From UBA8079 sp049601915 (GTDB taxonomy: Bacteria; Pseudomonadota; Alphaproteobacteria; UBA6615): DNA of 64,000 bases. Location of the stretch: the NCBI GenBank assembly GCA_049601915.1, contig JBMYRB010000001.1, positions 124,001-188,000 of the forward strand, in the 5' to 3' direction. Shown piece by piece: positions 8,424-17,325 of the stretch. Every line of letters starts with the position of its first letter. Within the stretch, counting starts at the first letter, position 1. A program made the position numbers and the translations under genes. The notes below the pieces were generated by a model. It did no database searches, was not told the DNA's origin, and saw only the letters and a program-made list of their open reading frames with translations.

Positions 8424-9628
8424 CGGGTTCGGCTTCGCAGGCGCCGGTAAATCACGGCGAGCCCGAAACCGGCACTCAAAATGATAAGTGCGTATCCGCT
8501 TATCACGAACGCGGTCCCGACACTGCTGGCGGACGCAATGGGCACCGAATAGACGGGCGAGAAAAACTGTCCCAAGAAAAACATGGTGGTCAATGCGCCA
8601 AGCGCCCGACCACGCACAGACATCGACGCGCGCGAGATGATTGCCAGATTTATATTCGGCAGGAACGCGCCAACAGAGAACCCGCCGATGCCCATAGCGA
8701 TCATGGCGGCCGTGAAACTGTCCGCCGTACCCGTCATCACATAACCAATCCCGCCAATGGCAAAAGACAGTGCGAAGAGCGATTCCGAGCTCAGATGTCC
8801 GCGAATCCGTCTGTAGGAAAGCGATGCCAAGCCCGCCGATAAATTGAAGATACCGATAACCAGGCCCGCGCGCGCCGGATTCTCGACGCCAATCTCGACC
8901 AGAAAGAACGCCGTTTGCGCGGGTGTCATAAACAGCAGGACCATCGTGACAAATGCGAGGGTGCAGTACAGCGCGATGGTCGTCCATTGTTGCATGGTCG
9001 GCGGTGGCTCCGACGCACCGGCACCGGTATCGCGGCCACGATCTGGTTCATAAAGGCTGAGCAACATCAGCGGCAGCAGCACGAGCACGACGGCAAACAA
9101 CCCAAATGCGACGCGCCAGTGAATTTCCGACAGCAGGCCCGCAAGAACGACGAAGGTGAGGGTACCGAGGGACATGAATGCGCCCTGCAGACCCGCCACG
9201 CGATTGCGTTCGTCACCGATGAAATAATCGCCGATCAACGCGGTCACGCTGGTCATAATTCCGGCGAGGAAAATTCCAAGCAACGCCCGGCTGACAAGCA
9301 GCAAGACGATCGGTTCGATGACCAAGCCCGCGAGACCCGCGAGACCGTATAGCAGCGTGGAAGAGATCAGCACATTTCGCCGCCCGTACCGATCAACGAA
9401 ATAGCCAGCGAAGGGGCCCGCCAACGCGATGAACAGCAAGGGCATCGTGAGCACAAGTGGTGACAGGAACGCCGCATTGTCGACGTGCGCGTAATCGGCC
9501 TGAAGCGCCGGAAGCCCGGGGGCGACGGCCGTCGGCGCGAGAAACGCCAGACTGCTCGTGAGCAGGATGGTCCAGATACGCAGGCGCTTTCGCGCGAGAA
9601 CCTTGCTGGAAACGGCGGCCCGGGTCAT
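8420..9628 (-). CDS. MFS transporter (DHA1-like, 12 TM)
   Basis: A 402-residue major facilitator protein with about 12 hydrophobic segments. The MFS motif A between TM2 and TM3 is visible as GYFVDRYGRRNVL. The N-terminal half has the APTAVAPGLPALQ segment common in DHA1 drug/proton antiporters. Substrate unknown. It is the last gene of a long minus-strand run, 19 bases after the acetyltransferase gene. It converges on yqgE with a 4-base stop overlap, leaving no room for a terminator. Confidence 0.88.
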   Translation of the reverse strand: MTRAAVSSKVLARKRLRIWTILLTSSLAFLAPTAVAPGLPALQADYAHVDNAAFLSPLVLTMPLLFIALAGPFAGYFVDRYGRRNVLISSTLLYGLAGLAGLVIEPIVLLLVSRALLGIFLAGIMTSVTALIGDYFIGDERNRVAGLQGAFMSLGTLTFVVLAGLLSEIHWRVAFGLFAVVLVLLPLMLLSLYEPDRGRDTGAGASEPPPTMQQWTTIALYCTLAFVTMVLLFMTPAQTAFFLVEIGVENPARAGLVIGIFNLSAGLASLSYRRIRGHLSSESLFALSFAIGGIGYVMTGTADSFTAAMIAMGIGGFSVGAFLPNINLAIISRASMSVRGRALGALTTMFFLGQFFSPVYSVPIASASSVGTAFVISGYALIILSAGFGLAVIYRRLRSRTR

Positions 9629-9647
9629 CGAAGACGCGATACCGGCA

Positions 9648-10262
9648 TTATCTCGAAGCCGGTCCGCGCGACGCAGCAGCCTTGTGATCCTCTGCTAGTT
9701 TGGAAAACAGCAAATGGTCCTGCCAGACACCCCTGATCTTGAGGTATTTGCGGGCAAATCCGTCTTCCGAAAAACCGGTGGCCACCAACAGACCCCGGCT
9801 GGCCGCATTGGTAGGCAGGCAGGCTGCCTCCACCCGGTGCAGGCCCAGTTCGGAGAAGCAAAAACCGAGCAGGAGTTCCAACACCTCGCGCATATAGCCT
9901 TGGCCAGCATAGGCCTCGCCGATCCAGTAGCCAAGGGTGCCGCACTGGGCGACACCGCGACGCACGTTGGACAAGCTGATCCCGCCAAGAAGGGCAGCGC
10001 TTTCCTGCTCGAAGACGAACATGCTGTAGCCAGTATCGTTACGCCAGTCGCCGGCATAGCGGTTCAGGCGCCGGTAAAATGCATCCCGGCTGAGTGCATC
10101 CGACGGCCAGGTCGGCTCCCAAGGTTCCAAGAATTGTCGGCTCGCGGCACGTATCTCGGCATAGGAAAGCCAATCGCGTTCGACGGGCGGACGCAGGAAC
10201 GTACGCCGGCCCTCCAACCTCACACTGGAGGCATTACCCGAGAAGGTTCGAAACAGCCGCAT
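9648..10262 (-). CDS. GNAT family N-acetyltransferase (RimJ/RimL-like)
   Basis: A 204-residue acetyltransferase. The RimJ/L pattern is clear: RTFLRPPVERDWLSYAEIR, LLGGISLSNVRRG, LGYWIGEAYAGQGYM with the acetyl-CoA-binding Q/RxxG/A loop, and HRVEAACLPTNAASRGLL. The family acetylates N-termini of ribosomal proteins or small substrates. The start at 10262 (MRLFRTFSG) is chosen because the longer reading extends back into the upstream M16 gene. That gene ends 10 bases upstream, so the two are likely cotranscribed. This pairing is frequent in alphaproteobacteria. Specific substrate unknown. Confidence 0.88.
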   Translation of the reverse strand: MRLFRTFSGNASSVRLEGRRTFLRPPVERDWLSYAEIRAASRQFLEPWEPTWPSDALSRDAFYRRLNRYAGDWRNDTGYSMFVFEQESAALLGGISLSNVRRGVAQCGTLGYWIGEAYAGQGYMREVLELLLGFCFSELGLHRVEAACLPTNAASRGLLVATGFSEDGFARKYLKIRGVWQDHLLFSKLAEDHKAAASRGPASR

Positions 10263-10272
10263 CGCGTCGTGC

Positions 10273-11535
10273 CTAGGCCGCCAGCCGGTTTCGGATTGCG
10301 TCGAAGGATTCCATCTTTGTCGCCGGCCCGATCGTGGCCAGGCACGGGGTGGATTCGAGCAATTTCTGAGCACTTATCGCGAGGGTTTCCGCTGTCACGT
10401 TTTCGATCTTCTCAACAAGTTCACCGACAGATACCACCCGATCATACAACAGCATCTGCTGGCCTGCCCGTTCGGCCCGGGCACCGGTGGATTCCATGCC
10501 CATGAGCAGGTTGGCCCTCAACTGCGTGCGCGCGCGTGCAATTTCATCTTCGCCCAACGTGGAAGGCAAGCGTGAAATTTCATCGCACAGGGCCGGCACG
10601 AACTCATCGATGAGATCCGGCCCCGTCCCGGCGTAAATGCCAAATACGCCTTCGTCCGAGAAGGCCGAAAGGAAGGTGTCGATCGTGTAAACCAGCCCGC
10701 GACGCTCGCGGATTTCCTGGAAAAGGCGCGAGGACATACCCCCGCCGAAGAGGTTGGAGAGAACCGACAAGGCGTAATACTCGTCCGACCCGACCGGCGC
10801 GCCGCGGAACCCGATCACGAAATGTACCTGCTCAAGCTCGCGCGACTCGCGGCTTTCCCCACCGCCATATTCGGCGAGCGGCAAGGCCTGCGACGACCCC
10901 GCGGGAATGTCGGACAAATGATCTTCTGCCAGTGCCACCAGCGCATCATGCGTGATACCACCGGCGGCAGCGAGGACGATCGAACCGCCATGATAGTGAC
11001 GTCCATGGAAGCCCACGATGGCGTCCCGCGACATCTGCCCGACAACGTCGGGGCGCCCCAGAACCGGCCGCCCCAGTGGCTGATCGGGAAAAGCAATGGC
11101 TTGGAAATTGTCGAACACCACATCGTCGGGCGTATCACGCGCCTGCCCGATTTCCTGTAACACCACCGAGCGTTCGCGGCCGAGTTCGTCTTCATCAAAG
11201 AGGGAGTTCTGCATGAAGTCTGCGATCACATCGATCGCCAAGCCGGCATCATCTTTCAACACCTTGGCGTAGTAGGCGGTGACCTCTCGGGCGGTATAGG
11301 CATTAATGTGCCCGCCGACGCTCTCGATCGACTCCGCGATCTGCTGGGATGTCCGGCGCGACGTACCCTTGAACATCATATGCTCGAGCAGATGTGCGAC
11401 GCCGTTCACCTCCGGGGCCTCGAAACGCGCCCCGGCCCGCACCCACATGCCGATGGATACGGATTCAACGGTCGGCATCTCGTCGCTGACCACCCGGACA
11501 CCATTGGCAAGCGTAGTTATCTGGGCATCGCTCAT
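10273..11535 (-). CDS. M16 family zinc peptidase (processing-peptidase-like)
   Basis: A 420-residue protein resembling the beta subunit of mitochondrial processing peptidase and the PqqL/YmxG group. The inverted zinc motif HLLEH is at 48-52, followed by MMFKGT. The distal glutamate region ESVGGHINAYTAREVTAYYA is present. The glycine-rich loop is visible as LFGGGMSSRLFQEIRERRGLVYT. No signal peptide is evident, so it is probably cytosolic. It starts 8 bases after thrC. The thrC-M16-GNAT order is conserved in many alphaproteobacteria. It is one of three M16 genes in the window. Confidence 0.94.
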   Translation of the reverse strand: MSDAQITTLANGVRVVSDEMPTVESVSIGMWVRAGARFEAPEVNGVAHLLEHMMFKGTSRRTSQQIAESIESVGGHINAYTAREVTAYYAKVLKDDAGLAIDVIADFMQNSLFDEDELGRERSVVLQEIGQARDTPDDVVFDNFQAIAFPDQPLGRPVLGRPDVVGQMSRDAIVGFHGRHYHGGSIVLAAAGGITHDALVALAEDHLSDIPAGSSQALPLAEYGGGESRESRELEQVHFVIGFRGAPVGSDEYYALSVLSNLFGGGMSSRLFQEIRERRGLVYTIDTFLSAFSDEGVFGIYAGTGPDLIDEFVPALCDEISRLPSTLGEDEIARARTQLRANLLMGMESTGARAERAGQQMLLYDRVVSVGELVEKIENVTAETLAISAQKLLESTPCLATIGPATKMESFDAIRNRLAA

Positions 11536-11543
11536 GAACGCTC

Positions 11544-12950
11544 TCAGTCTGTCTTTCGCGCGGCCGCATGGGTGCGCACATATGCGCGCACCGCAGCAAC
11601 ATCGTTCTCGATGACGTCCGCCTGCTCGGGGCGTTGCAACAGGTCCGACAGATGTGACGGCAATTCAGGCCGCACCCCCGTCGCCTTCTCCACCGCATCC
11701 GGGAACTTCGCCGGATGGGCCGTGGCGAGCACAACCCGTTTATGCCCGTCGCGCGGCGCCTTGCGCGCGGCCCCAATCCCGACCGCCGTATGCGGATCGA
11801 CGAGAACCCCCGAGCGCGCATACACATCGCGTATTACTTCGAGAGTTTCGTCGTCATCTAGGCGATGCGCCTCGAATAGGCCGCGCGCGTCATCACTGAG
11901 GCTCTGCGCGTCCGGCAAGACGCCGTCCCGGCGAAACACGCGTATGGCCGCCTCGACGGCAGCACCGTCCCTGTCCAGCAGATCGAACATCAGGCGCTCG
12001 AAATTGCTCGATACCTGGATGTCCATGCTCGGCGAGAGCGACGGCTCGACGGACGAAATGGACATGTCGCCACGGGCGAAGAAGCGATAAAGAATGTCAT
12101 TGCGATTGGACGCCACGACCAACCGGGAGATGGGCAACCCCATTTGACGCGCGACATAGGCCGAATAAACATTCCCGAAATTCCCCGTCGGCACCACGTA
12201 TGTCAGCGCCTCGTCGGGCGCGCCAAGCTTCGCACCGGCGGCGAAATAATAGGCGGTCTGGCCCATGATCCGGGCCCAGTTGATCGAGTTGACGGCCGAA
12301 AGCCCGACTTCGTCGCGCAGGTCGTTGTCCGCAAACAGCGCCTTCACAAGGTCCTGGCAGTCATCAAACGTCCCGCCCAGCGCGATGTTGTAGACATTGT
12401 CTGCGACAACGGTCGTCATCTGGCGCCGCTGTACCTCGGACACGCGGCCTTGCGGGTGGAGCATGAAGATGTCGATGTTGCTGCGCTCCCGGCAGGCCTC
12501 GATCGCGGCCGACCCGGTATCGCCTGACGTGGCCCCAACGATGGTGATGCGCGCACCGCGACGTGCCAGCACATGCTCGAACAGCCGCCCGAGCAACTGG
12601 AGGGCGAAATCCTTGAACGCCAGGGTGGGGCCGTGGAAGAGTTCTAGCAGCCAGGTGTCGTCGTCGATCTGGCGCAGCGGGGCCACATCGGGGTGGTCGA
12701 ACCCCGCATAGGTTTCCCTCGTCAGCTGTTTCAGCGCCGCGTCGCTGAGCACCTCATGCGCGATAAACGGCCGCACGATCCGGGCGGCGATATCGGCATA
12801 TTCCAGTCCCTGCAACGCACGGATGTCGGCTTCGTCGACCGCGGGCCAGGATGCCGGGACAAACAAGCCGCCGTCGCGCGCAAGCCCGCTCAATAGAACG
12901 TCCTCGAACGCCAACGCCGGCGCGGTGCCCCTGGTGCTTACATATTCCAA
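11544..12950 (-). CDS. thrC: Threonine synthase
   Basis: PLP enzyme that converts O-phosphohomoserine to threonine. It completes the pathway with thrB (3.4 kb). From the TTG at 12950 it is 468 residues and begins LEYVSTRGTAPALAFEDV, exactly where the family starts. The TTG has an AAGGAACC ribosome-binding site. An ATG at 13007 would add an unrelated 19-residue extension. The PLP lysine is in LAFKDFALQLLG, and the phosphate-binding loop is in GATSGDTGSAAIEA. It follows the M32 peptidase gene. Confidence 0.95.
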   Translation of the reverse strand: MEYVSTRGTAPALAFEDVLLSGLARDGGLFVPASWPAVDEADIRALQGLEYADIAARIVRPFIAHEVLSDAALKQLTRETYAGFDHPDVAPLRQIDDDTWLLELFHGPTLAFKDFALQLLGRLFEHVLARRGARITIVGATSGDTGSAAIEACRERSNIDIFMLHPQGRVSEVQRRQMTTVVADNVYNIALGGTFDDCQDLVKALFADNDLRDEVGLSAVNSINWARIMGQTAYYFAAGAKLGAPDEALTYVVPTGNFGNVYSAYVARQMGLPISRLVVASNRNDILYRFFARGDMSISSVEPSLSPSMDIQVSSNFERLMFDLLDRDGAAVEAAIRVFRRDGVLPDAQSLSDDARGLFEAHRLDDDETLEVIRDVYARSGVLVDPHTAVGIGAARKAPRDGHKRVVLATAHPAKFPDAVEKATGVRPELPSHLSDLLQRPEQADVIENDVAAVRAYVRTHAAARKTD

Positions 12951-13018
12951 TATCGGTTCCTTCGACGAAAAGCGCGCTAACCTATCCAACGCCAAATGCG
13001 GATACAAGGCGACGCGCG

Positions 13019-14530
13019 TCAGGAATCATTCAAATAGCGCGCCTGAAGATGCGCGAGAAATATCTCGGAATTCAGCGCTTCTCCCGTCGCGCGGGTCAAT
13101 AGTTCGTCCGCCGTGTGGCATGACCCCTGGCCATGCACATGGGTTCGCAACCAGGACACAAGACCCGTCAGGTCGCCTGTCGCGATGTCCGTCTCGAGAT
13201 CGGGCATGTCGCGTCGCGCAGCACGGTAGAACTGCGCTGCCGCCATCGCACCGAGCGTGTAGGTCGGAAAATACCCGAACGCGCCCGACGGCCAGTGAAC
13301 ATCCTGCAGGCAACCCAGCCGGTCGTCCGGCGGTGTGATCCCCAGCAGATTCCGCATGCCGTCGTTCCATGCTCCCGGAAGATCGGCCAGATCGAGATCG
13401 CCCGACAACATGGCCTGCTCGAGGCGGTAGCGCAGGATAACGTGCAATGGGTAGGTTACCTCGTCGGCATCAACCCGAATAAAGCCGGGCTCAACATGAG
13501 TGTAGAGCCGGTAGATATTGTCGACATCCCAGGCCGTACCGCTGCCGGCAAACGCCTTCAGCATACGTGGCAACGCATAGCTCAGGAACGGCCGTGATCG
13601 GCTCACCTGCATCTCGATCAACAGCGACTGGCTTTCGTGGATCGCCATGCCAAGCGCATTGCCCACCGGCTGGAAATGCCAGTCCACGGGCAAGCCGGCC
13701 TCATAAAGCGCATGGCCCGTCTCGTGCAGAACGCCCATCAGGGATTCGGTGAAATCATCCTCATTGTATCGGGTCGTGATTCGCACATCGCCCGTTGCCC
13801 CACCACAGAATGGATGATGGCTGACATCCAGCCGGCCGCGGTTAAAGTCAAAACCGAGCCCTTGCATCAATTCCGCGGCCAGGGCGCGTTGATCGGCGAT
13901 GGCGAACGGGCCCTCGGGGCGAACTGGCGCCGGTCGCCCATTTTGGCGTTCCAGAACCTGCGGCAGAAAATCGGGCAGAAACGACGCCAGCCGGTCGAAC
14001 AGAGGATCGAGGCGGGCCATTCGCGTGCACGCCTCGAATTCCTCAAGCAGTGCGTCATAGGGTGCCAGCGAAAGCGCGTCGGCGCGTGCATCCGCCGTCT
14101 GCTTGACGAGGTTGAGCACCTCTCGCAGCGTTGGCAACAGGCCGGCATAGTCATTCTCGGCCCGCGCACGGCGCCATTGCAGCTCACACACGGCATTCGC
14201 CCGCGCCGCCGCCTCAACCAGATCACCGGGGACCGCCGCGGCCATCGCATAGGCGCGTTCCATTTCACGCAGATTGCTGCGGTCCCAATCATCGGTGTCT
14301 TGCGCGGCAAAATCCTGTTTTGCCTGAGCGATGCCGTCGGCAACCTCGGGGTCGACGACCAGTTCGTGGCGCATGACGCTGAGTGTCGCGATCTGCTCCG
14401 CGCGCCCGTCGGCGCTGCCCTCGGGCATTATCGTCGCCTGGTCCCAGCCGAGAATGCCAAGCGCATCACCGATCAAGGCGCGCCGCCGATATGTCTCCTT
14501 CAGACCCCCATAGGCCGCGCTCTCACCCAT
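13019..14530 (-). CDS. Carboxypeptidase M32 (Taq type)
   Basis: A 503-residue metallocarboxypeptidase that removes C-terminal residues from peptides. The zinc motif HETGH is at 269-273 (GVLHETGHALYEAGLP). Other family signatures are HPFCGGATGDVRITTRY, IHESQSLLIEMQ and YPLHVILRYRLEQ. It is predicted cytosolic and mostly helical. It overlaps the SURF1 gene by 8 bases and sits between the oxidase genes and thrC, probably as part of the same transcript. Confidence 0.95.
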   Translation of the reverse strand: MGESAAYGGLKETYRRRALIGDALGILGWDQATIMPEGSADGRAEQIATLSVMRHELVVDPEVADGIAQAKQDFAAQDTDDWDRSNLREMERAYAMAAAVPGDLVEAAARANAVCELQWRRARAENDYAGLLPTLREVLNLVKQTADARADALSLAPYDALLEEFEACTRMARLDPLFDRLASFLPDFLPQVLERQNGRPAPVRPEGPFAIADQRALAAELMQGLGFDFNRGRLDVSHHPFCGGATGDVRITTRYNEDDFTESLMGVLHETGHALYEAGLPVDWHFQPVGNALGMAIHESQSLLIEMQVSRSRPFLSYALPRMLKAFAGSGTAWDVDNIYRLYTHVEPGFIRVDADEVTYPLHVILRYRLEQAMLSGDLDLADLPGAWNDGMRNLLGITPPDDRLGCLQDVHWPSGAFGYFPTYTLGAMAAAQFYRAARRDMPDLETDIATGDLTGLVSWLRTHVHGQGSCHTADELLTRATGEALNSEIFLAHLQARYLNDS

Positions 14531-15233
14531 CTTCTTCTCGCCTCCAATGGAAAACGACGAATATCACGACCAACACCGCCGCAAGCGCATACCAGGTCAC
14601 GGCATATTCGAGATGTGAGTTCCGCAGGTTAACGTCGGGCACAGACCCCACGGGATAGACGCCCGGCGGCGTCGCGTTCAGACCGGCTTGAATATAGAAC
14701 CCCACCGGCCCGGACAGGTTCGCCGTCGCTAGCATTTCGGCTTCATCCATGAAGAACCAGTTATTCGCGCCCGGTTCGTTGTCGGGCACGAAGTATCCCG
14801 GCACCGTGTACAGGCGCACGAACCCATCGAGGGTAACAGGCTCACCCGCGGTGGCCGTGAATGCCCGCAGATCCGGTAGAGGCATCCAGCCCCGGTCAAC
14901 CATCACCGTGCCCAGCCCGTTCGCAAGCTCGAGCGGGGCGACCAGGTGACCGCCGGCGCCGCCATCGTGGACCCGGTTGAGCAGGATCATCGCGCGGTCA
15001 TTGCGCAACTCACCCGTCACCGTGACCGGCCGGTACTCGAGGTCGGCCAGATCGTCGGCGGCCGCCAGCGCTCGTGTGATCTCGACCGGCGCCGCACCGA
15101 CGCGTTCGCCCCGGGTCTCAATCAGTTCATTCTTCCACTGGAGCCGCTGCACCTGCCAGGTGCCAAGCGCGATCAGGACGATCAGAATCGGCAATGCCAG
15201 GGCGGTGGCCCAGAATGTCGGTTGGAAGCGCAT
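14523..15233 (-). CDS. SURF1 family cytochrome oxidase assembly protein
   Basis: A 236-residue inner-membrane protein with one TM at the N-terminus (about 8-25, followed by GTWQVQRLQWKNELI) and one near the C-terminus (about 208-228). The periplasmic middle part carries the SURF1 signatures EYRPVTVTGEL, GGHLVAPLEL and VMVDRGWMP. In alphaproteobacteria the protein helps insert heme a into subunit I. It directly follows the DUF983 gene in the cta cluster, as in many relatives. Confidence 0.95.
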   Translation of the reverse strand: MRFQPTFWATALALPILIVLIALGTWQVQRLQWKNELIETRGERVGAAPVEITRALAAADDLADLEYRPVTVTGELRNDRAMILLNRVHDGGAGGHLVAPLELANGLGTVMVDRGWMPLPDLRAFTATAGEPVTLDGFVRLYTVPGYFVPDNEPGANNWFFMDEAEMLATANLSGPVGFYIQAGLNATPPGVYPVGSVPDVNLRNSHLEYAVTWYALAAVLVVIFVVFHWRREEDG

Positions 15234-15267
15234 CGTTATCTTTCAACTGGGCCGCCGCCGCCCCGGT

Positions 15268-15687
15268 TCAGCGCGTGATATCCGCGTCATCGACATTATG
15301 CTTGAACTGCTGAGCGATCAGCCAGGCCTTGAACGGACGCATCAATGCAATCGCCCCGACGATGATAACCGGAATCCAGACCAGGAAATGAACCCAGACC
15401 GGCGGCGCGACGGCAAACTGGAACCAGGCTGCCAGCGGCAGGACCAGCGCGCCGTAAAGAACGATAATGAAAAACGCGGCCCCGTCATCGGTGTTCAGTC
15501 GCCCATAGTCGAAACTGCAAACCGAGCAGCCTTCGCGAACCGTCAGCAACCTAACATAGAGCTTACCTTGCCCACAACGCGGACAGGCGCATCGCACACC
15601 GGTCTTCACGCTGGATTGCCGTGGATAATACTCGGTCAAACTGGTGGTCCGATCATCTGCCCGATCAGGCGCCGAAGGTGCTCCAGA
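15268..15687 (-). CDS. DUF983 membrane protein
   Basis: A 139-residue protein if the ATG at 15687 is used, or 123 residues from the TTG at 15639. The first overlaps the end of ctaE by 23 bases. The TTG version begins LTEYYPRQ, which is closer to where the family starts. A zinc-ribbon-like pair of CxxC motifs (CACPRCGQG and CSVCSFDY) precedes two hydrophobic segments (FFIIVLYGALVLPLAAW and LVWIPVIIVGAIALM). DUF983 genes are regularly found between coxC and SURF1 in alphaproteobacteria. A role in oxidase maturation is inferred from context only. Confidence 0.85.
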   Translation of the reverse strand, partial: SGAPSAPDRADDRTTSLTEYYPRQSSVKTGVRCACPRCGQGKLYVRLLTVREGCSVCSFDYGRLNTDDGAAFFIIVLYGALVLPLAAWFQFAVAPPVWVHFLVWIPVIIVGAIALMRPFKAWLIAQQFKHNVDDADITR

Positions 15688-16519
15688 CATAGACGAACGA
15701 GAACAGGAAAAGCCAGACGACATCAACGAAATGCCAGTACCAGGCAGCCGCCTCGAAGCCGAAATGGTGGTCCTTCGTGAACTGCCCCTTCGCGGTACGC
15801 CACCAGCACACGGCGAGGAACACCGTCCCGACGATCACGTGGAAACCGTGGAAGCCGGTCGCCATAAAGAACGTCGAGGAGTAGATGTCGTCGGTGAAGC
15901 CGAACGGCGCGTGGGCATATTCAAAGATCTGAGCGGCCGTGAACAACATGCCCAGCAATACGGTCCAGCCCAGCATCTTGGCCGCGTGGGGCATGTTGCC
16001 CTCGCGGATATCGTGATGCGCCCAGGTGACCGTGAAGCCGGATGTCAGCAGGATCAGCGTATTCAGCAGCGGCAGGTCGAACGGGTTGAAGACCTCCACA
16101 CCGTCGGGCGGCCAGACCATGCCGATCGCCTCGTTCGGGAACAGAGCCGCACCGAAGAACGCCCAGAACCAGGCCGCAAAGAACATCACTTCGGAGATGA
16201 TGAACAGCATCATGCCGTAGCGCAGGCTGAGCTGCACAACCTTGGTGTGCATCTTCTGGATATGCGCTTCGTCGATGACGTCACGCCACCAGCCCATCAT
16301 CGTCATCATGGCGAGGATTCCGCCCGGCGCCACCGTCCAGTATCCGACGGTCTCGAGGAAAGGTTGTAGTCCTTCACCGAGCGACCCGGGATGCATGGCA
16401 AACACAAGACCGAAGGCCATCAGCAGTCCGGCAATCGAGCCAACGATCGGCCAATGGCTCGGCTCGACCATGTGGTAGGGGTGGTTGCCGTGTGATTCGT
16501 CGTGTGCGTGATCACTCAT
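15665..16519 (-). CDS. ctaE: Cytochrome c oxidase subunit III
   Basis: A 284-residue subunit of the aa3-type oxidase with about seven membrane helices. Signatures are HPYHMVEPSHWP at the N-terminus, SEVMFFAAWFWAFF, SGFTVTWAHHDI and GFHGFHVIVGTVFL. Subunit III stabilises the proton-uptake route of subunit I. It lies downstream of ctaG and upstream of DUF983 in the oxidase operon. The His-rich N-terminus (HAHDESHGNH) is common in such subunits. Confidence 0.97.
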   Translation of the reverse strand: MSDHAHDESHGNHPYHMVEPSHWPIVGSIAGLLMAFGLVFAMHPGSLGEGLQPFLETVGYWTVAPGGILAMMTMMGWWRDVIDEAHIQKMHTKVVQLSLRYGMMLFIISEVMFFAAWFWAFFGAALFPNEAIGMVWPPDGVEVFNPFDLPLLNTLILLTSGFTVTWAHHDIREGNMPHAAKMLGWTVLLGMLFTAAQIFEYAHAPFGFTDDIYSSTFFMATGFHGFHVIVGTVFLAVCWWRTAKGQFTKDHHFGFEAAAWYWHFVDVVWLFLFSFVYVWSTFGA

Positions 16520-16572
16520 ATGCTTGTCTCACTATTGCGCCGGATATTCCTGGTCCAGACTTTTGACAGGTA

Positions 16573-17190
16573 TCAGTTCACTCGTGTGTTTTCGGTCTTC
16601 TGTAACGCCGCCGCCTCGCGTTCGGCATCTGCCTCACGATCGCGGAAGAAAGTGTAACTCAGGGTTATTTCGCTCACGTCGTCGAGGTTCTGGTCTTCCG
16701 CAATGGTGGGGTCAACGAAGAAGGTGACCGGCATCTGGACTGTTTCGCCCGCCGAAAGGGTCTGCTCCGTGAAACAGAAACACTCTATTTTCACGAAATA
16801 CGGCGCCGCCTTTAGCGGAGTAACATTGAAGGTCGCGGTCCCGGTGATGTCATCATGATGCCGGTTGGACGCCTCGAAGAACGCCAAGCCCGCCTCGCCG
16901 ACATGCAAATCGATCGTGCGCTGCACGGGCTTGAAGCGCCAATCGAGCGCGGGCTCGATATCGCTATTGAAACGGACGGTAATGGGCCGGTTCGTATTGA
17001 TTTCTTCCGACTGCGGCGCATTCGCTTCGACAAGCGGAATGCCGGCAAAACCGAACTTCTGACAGAAGGCGCGATAGGCCGGCACGGTCGCGTAGGCGAA
17101 ACCGTTCATGCCCACAATCACGGCAAATACACCGGCAAACACATACCGGTTGCGGCGGCCACGACGGAATCTCTTATCAGCCATGCTCAT
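16573..17190 (-). CDS. ctaG: Cytochrome c oxidase assembly protein CtaG/Cox11
   Basis: A 205-residue copper chaperone that delivers copper to the CuB site of subunit I. It has a single N-terminal membrane anchor (about 15-38) followed by a periplasmic immunoglobulin-like domain. The copper-binding CFCF motif is seen in KIECFCFTEQ. Further signatures are YRAFCQKFGFAG, NTNRPITVRFN and MPVTFFVDP. The start at 17190 overlaps the stop of the small CoxF-like gene (ATGA). An ATG two codons later is an alternative. Confidence 0.96.
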   Translation of the reverse strand: MSMADKRFRRGRRNRYVFAGVFAVIVGMNGFAYATVPAYRAFCQKFGFAGIPLVEANAPQSEEINTNRPITVRFNSDIEPALDWRFKPVQRTIDLHVGEAGLAFFEASNRHHDDITGTATFNVTPLKAAPYFVKIECFCFTEQTLSAGETVQMPVTFFVDPTIAEDQNLDDVSEITLSYTFFRDREADAEREAAALQKTENTRVN

Positions 17191-17318
17191 CCGAGCAACC
17201 CCGCGCGCGCAAGAAACACGAGATAGAAGATCACGATCAAACCGCCGATGACGGCCAACATCGCGTAGTTCTTACCGCGCTGTTCGCGATGCCGTTCGCT
17301 GTATTCCCGTTTCGCCAT
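17187..17318 (-). CDS. Small CoxF-like single-TM protein of the oxidase cluster
   Basis: A 43-residue protein starting MAKREYSERHREQRGKNYAM, followed by one hydrophobic helix (LAVIGGLIVIFYLVFLA). It sits between ctaB and ctaG, with 7 bases to ctaB and a 4-base overlap with ctaG. Tiny proteins with a basic N-terminus and one helix occupy this same position in many alphaproteobacterial cta clusters and are sometimes named CoxF. I chose the ATG at 17318. A longer in-frame reading to 17522 only runs antisense-like through ctaB and has no family support. An oxidase-assembly role is inferred from context. Confidence 0.8.
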   Translation of the reverse strand: MAKREYSERHREQRGKNYAMLAVIGGLIVIFYLVFLARAGLLG

Positions 17319-17325
17319 GACCGCC

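Noticed and set aside
15268..15726. DUF983 start at 15726
   Set aside because: It would overlap ctaE by 62 bases and adds Ser-rich residues that look like out-of-frame ctaE sequence.
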